Assembly: GCA_013397455.1 (NCBI GenBank)
Contig: VYZB01000077.1
Location: 1,789,667 to 1,853,666 of the forward strand
DNA length: 64,000 nt
From: Crotophaga sulcirostris
Taxonomy: Eukaryota; Chordata; Aves; Cuculiformes; Crotophagidae
Direction: 5' to 3'
Shown in pieces: positions 61,143-64,000 of this stretch. The position numbers were made by a program, and so were the translations under genes. The notes below the pieces were generated by a model. It did no database searches. It had not been told where the DNA came from and worked only from the letters and a program-made list of their open reading frames with translations. Numbering within the stretch: the stretch's first letter is position 1; the number at the start of each line of letters is the position of its first letter.

Positions 61143-61962
61143 TAAGGCTTCTCAGTCTGACCTCGGTACTGGAGCAGATCATCTTGAGTGCTATCACACA
61201 GCATGTGCAGGACAGCCAGGTGATCAGGCCCAGTCAACATGGTTTCATGAAAGGCAGGGCCTGTCAGGCCAACCTGATCTCCTTCTATGACAGGGTTACC
61301 CAGTTAATGGACAAGGGAAAGGCTGTGGATGTGGTATTCCTGGACTTTCATAAAGCCTTTGACACCATTTCTCACAGTGTTCTGCTTGAGAAACTGGCTG
61401 TCGTTGGCCTGGACTGGTGCACCCTCTGCTGGGTAAAACACTGGCTGGATGGCCGGGCCCAAAGGGCGGTGGCAAATGGAGTTAAATCCAGTTGGAGGCC
61501 GGTCACGAGTGGTGTTCCCCAGAGTTCAGTGCTGGGGCCAGTCCTGTTCAATATCTTTACCAATGATCTGGACAAGGGGATTGAGTGCTCCCTTAGCAAG
61601 TTTGCAGATGACACTAAGCTGGGTGGCAGTGTTGATCTGCTTGAAGGAACGGAGGCTCAACAGAGAGATCTGGACAGGCTAGATCGATGGGCTGAAACCA
61701 ATGGGATGAGGTTCCACAAGACCAAGTGCTGAGTCCTGGACTTGGGACACAACAACCCCAGGCAGCGCTACAGACCTGGGGGAGGATGGTTGGAGAGCTG
61801 CCTGGCAGAGAAGGGCCTGGGGATGTTGATTGACAACCAGCTGAATATGAGCCAGCAGTGGCCCAGGTGGCCAATAAGGCCAATGGCATCCTGGCCTGTA
61901 TCAGAAACAGCCTTTCCAGCAAGAGCACGGCAGTGATTGTGCTCCTCTACTCAGCACTGGGG
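61143..61962 (+). pseudogene. CR1 LINE ORF2 reverse-transcriptase fragment, inactivated
   Basis: A 5'- and 3'-truncated CR1 pol segment. The frame is open from 61145 to a stop at 61730-61732. It reads [65 protein letters not shown] and [11 protein letters not shown], that is, the successive conserved reverse-transcriptase blocks including the FADD catalytic site. The TGA at 61730 replaces an Arg or Trp codon in the family pattern KC-x-VLHLGHNN. The frame continues (LDLGHNNPRQRY), is shifted by a one-base loss near 61861, and resumes as AQVANKANGILACIRNS up to LLYSAL. No 3' end follows. The element encoded an endonuclease/reverse transcriptase for its own retrotransposition and is now dead. 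Confidence 0.93.
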
Positions 61963-62034
61963 GACACCACTCATGACCGGCCTCCAACTGGATTTAACTC
62001 TATTTACCACCACCCTTTGGGTCTGGCCATCCAC
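61963..62034 (-). repeat. inverted CR1 segment joined to the RT fragment
   Basis: Reverse complement of positions 61446-61515, with 64 of 70 bases identical. It begins directly after the sense fragment near 61960, so the two form an inverted repeat about 450 bases apart. The flanking sequence after 62034 is not CR1. Confidence 0.92.
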
Positions 62035-63800
62035 CCACGTCACCATGGAGAAGGAATACCCTCTAAATTCCTTCAGCGGGGGAGGGAGGTTGATAAACTG
62101 CTGTGACTACTTTGTAACAAGCCATAAAATCATAGTAAAGGCTTCTAGAAGAAGGAATATTTTTTTCTGGGCATGTCTACAACTTAACTAATAATGAGAA
62201 TGTAAAAATCACACGTTGTGTTTGTCTTCATTTCTCCTGGACCTCCAATGCAAACAGGTCTCCCCCACAAGCCCTTTTCCAACCTCTTTCTGTGCTGTGA
62301 TACCTAGGTAGCCAGAGGATTCCAGATTATCTGGCAACACTTAATTTCTAAGGGTAACTCAAGCTTTTCTGTACAATGGGAGCTCAGAGGCTTATTCCTG
62401 TAAAACTGATTAATACTGGTACTATTTTTGTGCTGCTGATGCTGCATCAATAAAACTATATTAAACAGCCTGCTTGAAACAAGGCAATACAGCAGCACTT
62501 CTGTCCTACAAGTAATAGAGGTTTGGTGTAACACAGAGAAAGGAAAAAAAAAAAACAAAAAAAAAAACAGGGTATTTAAACTAAAGTACTATATCAAGCA
62601 GGTTTCAGAAGACTGCATTCCTACCTCCTCCCTAAGCCATGTGTGCATGTTGGCTGTCCCTGGTGTGTTCAGTACTTTTATCTTGCAAACAGAGGTCAGG
62701 ATAGAGATCAGGTTGCAGGTAAAAAGAATTAGGCCAAATCATTTAATGCAAAGTACATAAATGTTCAAACTCAAGTTCAGGGACAAAACTGTGCTGGGCT
62801 GACTATGAAAGGGGTCTTGGGGGCTGGGAGAGCACCCTGGGTCTGTTTTGGGTCTCCCTCAGTAGTGCTGTGTGCTTGTGTTTGCTGTCTTAGTGTCTGT
62901 GTCCTGAGTGAAAAAAAAAAAAAAGTAAGGACAGGTTCCAAACAGAAGCTTTTGGTAGGTAGAAACTACAGTGCCTGAGGTCCTGTGCTCTGAACACCCT
63001 CATTCTCCCCAGGCAAATGATGATTCTTTCTCAAACTCTCCATTTCAGAGCACCTCACTCAGGCCAGATAAGAAATAAGGACCAGAAGAATGGCTTCACC
63101 TCTGGTCAAGTGCAGGCAGTAATTGTGCCTGAAGCCACGGTCTCTCTGTCTGAGGCTGCTTCAAGTGACTCTTAATACACCCCTTCTTTGGGACGAAGGC
63201 AATGTTTTACAGAGGATCACCTGGAGCTAGGTTAATTAATTTTTATCGCACACCATAACCACTCAAATAGCATCCAAACCTCCATAAGCCAGACCTAGCT
63301 GTGTTTATTCCCCAGTCCATCTGTGTCTGTGTGCAGTTTGGCTCGTGCTGTGCTGCACCCCAGGAAGTCTTGCCTTGCTGCCTTGCTCTGAGAAGGACCT
63401 GTGGCTGCACGTCCCCAGGCTCTCTGCAGTGCAGCACAGCCCATCTTGTCCCTCCTCTCCCTGTCTGCACATGTGTCACCCAGGCTGGACACTGGCAAGG
63501 AATGGGCAACCCTACGGGATGCTCCGCAGTCACCCATCCTGCTCCTGCCCTCCCTGCTATGGGGTTTTACCCTGACCTAAAGGTTTTTCTGTCTCCCTGC
63601 ACTTGCAGGGATGACACCCTACAATGGCAAGGTGCACACTTGGGTCCCTGCAGCCCCTTCTAGATCCCCTTTTTCAGAGCTATTGGAGCATGTAGCTACC
63701 TGGGAAGGTGGGGAGATGAGAAGGAGAAATGCCACAAAGAAACAGGATGAAACCCTGCAGAAGGGGACAACCCAGCACCTCTGCAAACGGCAAGGGCCAG
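62035..63800. other. intergenic, no gene recognised
   Basis: Contains A-rich runs near 62546-62570 and 62910-62924 and a GC-richer end. Short ORFs only. No repeat family was recognised. Confidence 0.65.
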
Positions 63801-63801
63801 A

Positions 63802-64000
63802 TCATAGAACCACAGAATGGGTTGGAAGGGACCTTAAAGCCCATCCAGTCCCAACCCCCTGTCACGGGCAGGGACCCCTCCCACCAGCCCGGGCTGCTCC
63901 AGGCCCCATCCAGCCTGGCCTTGAGCACCTCCAGGGAGGGGGCACCCACAGCTCCCCTGGGCACCCTGTGCCAGGGCCTCACCACCCTCAGCGTGAAGAA
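63802..64000 (-). repeat. CR1 LINE 3' fragment, antisense, cut by the window edge
   Basis: Starts with tcatagaaccacagaatggg, then ttggaagggaccttaaagcc, then the GC-rich 3' body and gcaccctgtgccagggcctc near the end. CATAGAAT-type terminus. It continues beyond the window, so its length is unknown. Confidence 0.92.

Noticed and set aside
58331..64000. PRDM14 or another neighbouring gene
   Set aside because: No PR domain or zinc-finger coding sequence was seen; only CR1 pieces and unassigned sequence.
1..64000. CRISPR arrays, tRNA or rRNA genes, operon-like gene systems
   Set aside because: No regularly spaced repeats, cloverleaf or rRNA-like sequence was recognised; the window is a vertebrate split gene with LINE fragments.

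Overview
This is a vertebrate nuclear genomic window, most likely from a bird. It carries the 3' nine-tenths of one large protein-coding gene on the + strand: NCOA2 (nuclear receptor coactivator 2, also TIF2/GRIP1/SRC-2), a p160 steroid-receptor coactivator. The avian call rests on three things: AT-rich, fairly compact introns; interspersed repeats that are almost all CR1 LINEs with octamer 3' tails; and no Alu/L1-type elements. I cannot name the species.

NCOA2 layout. Positions 1-3136 are intron upstream of the first visible exon, so the start codon and bHLH exons lie outside the window. Nineteen exons follow between 3137 and about 58330. Every junction has an AG acceptor and a GT donor, and all phases agree. 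The spliced reading frame from the split codon at 3137 to the TGA at 54557-54559 is 1378 residues without an internal stop. Adding the 87 residues expected upstream in mammals gives about 1465, against 1464 for human NCOA2. The gene therefore looks intact and functional. In order, the exons encode PAS-A (3137-9799), PAS-B (10667-14471), one 1270-bp exon with the Ser/Thr-rich region and the three LXXLL nuclear-receptor boxes (16610-17879), the linker (26132-32675), the CBP/p300-binding AD1 helix region (35660-35825), the Gln-rich region (37727-39927), the CARM1-binding AD2 region (41267-49389), and a last exon coding only Lys-Tyr-Cys-stop before a 3.7-kb 3'UTR. Two polyadenylation signals at 58275 and 58306 end the transcript.

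Introns and downstream flank. Introns range from 87 bp to 8.25 kb. They hold antisense and sense 3' fragments of CR1 elements, a few simple repeats and otherwise unremarkable AT-rich sequence. The 5.7 kb after the gene contains three more CR1 pieces. One is a 0.6-kb reverse-transcriptase segment (61145-61732), broken by a stop and a frameshift, followed by an inverted copy of part of itself. PRDM14, the usual downstream neighbour in mammals, is not visible.

There is no operon-like or defence-like system, CRISPR array, tRNA or rRNA here. The most interesting signals are the fold-back CR1, a shift in the sumoylation-type motifs of NCOA2, one exon with an extreme GC/CpG rise and a run of alanine substitutions, and compact signals in the 3'UTR. 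Comparisons with mammalian NCOA2 are from memory and were not run as alignments.
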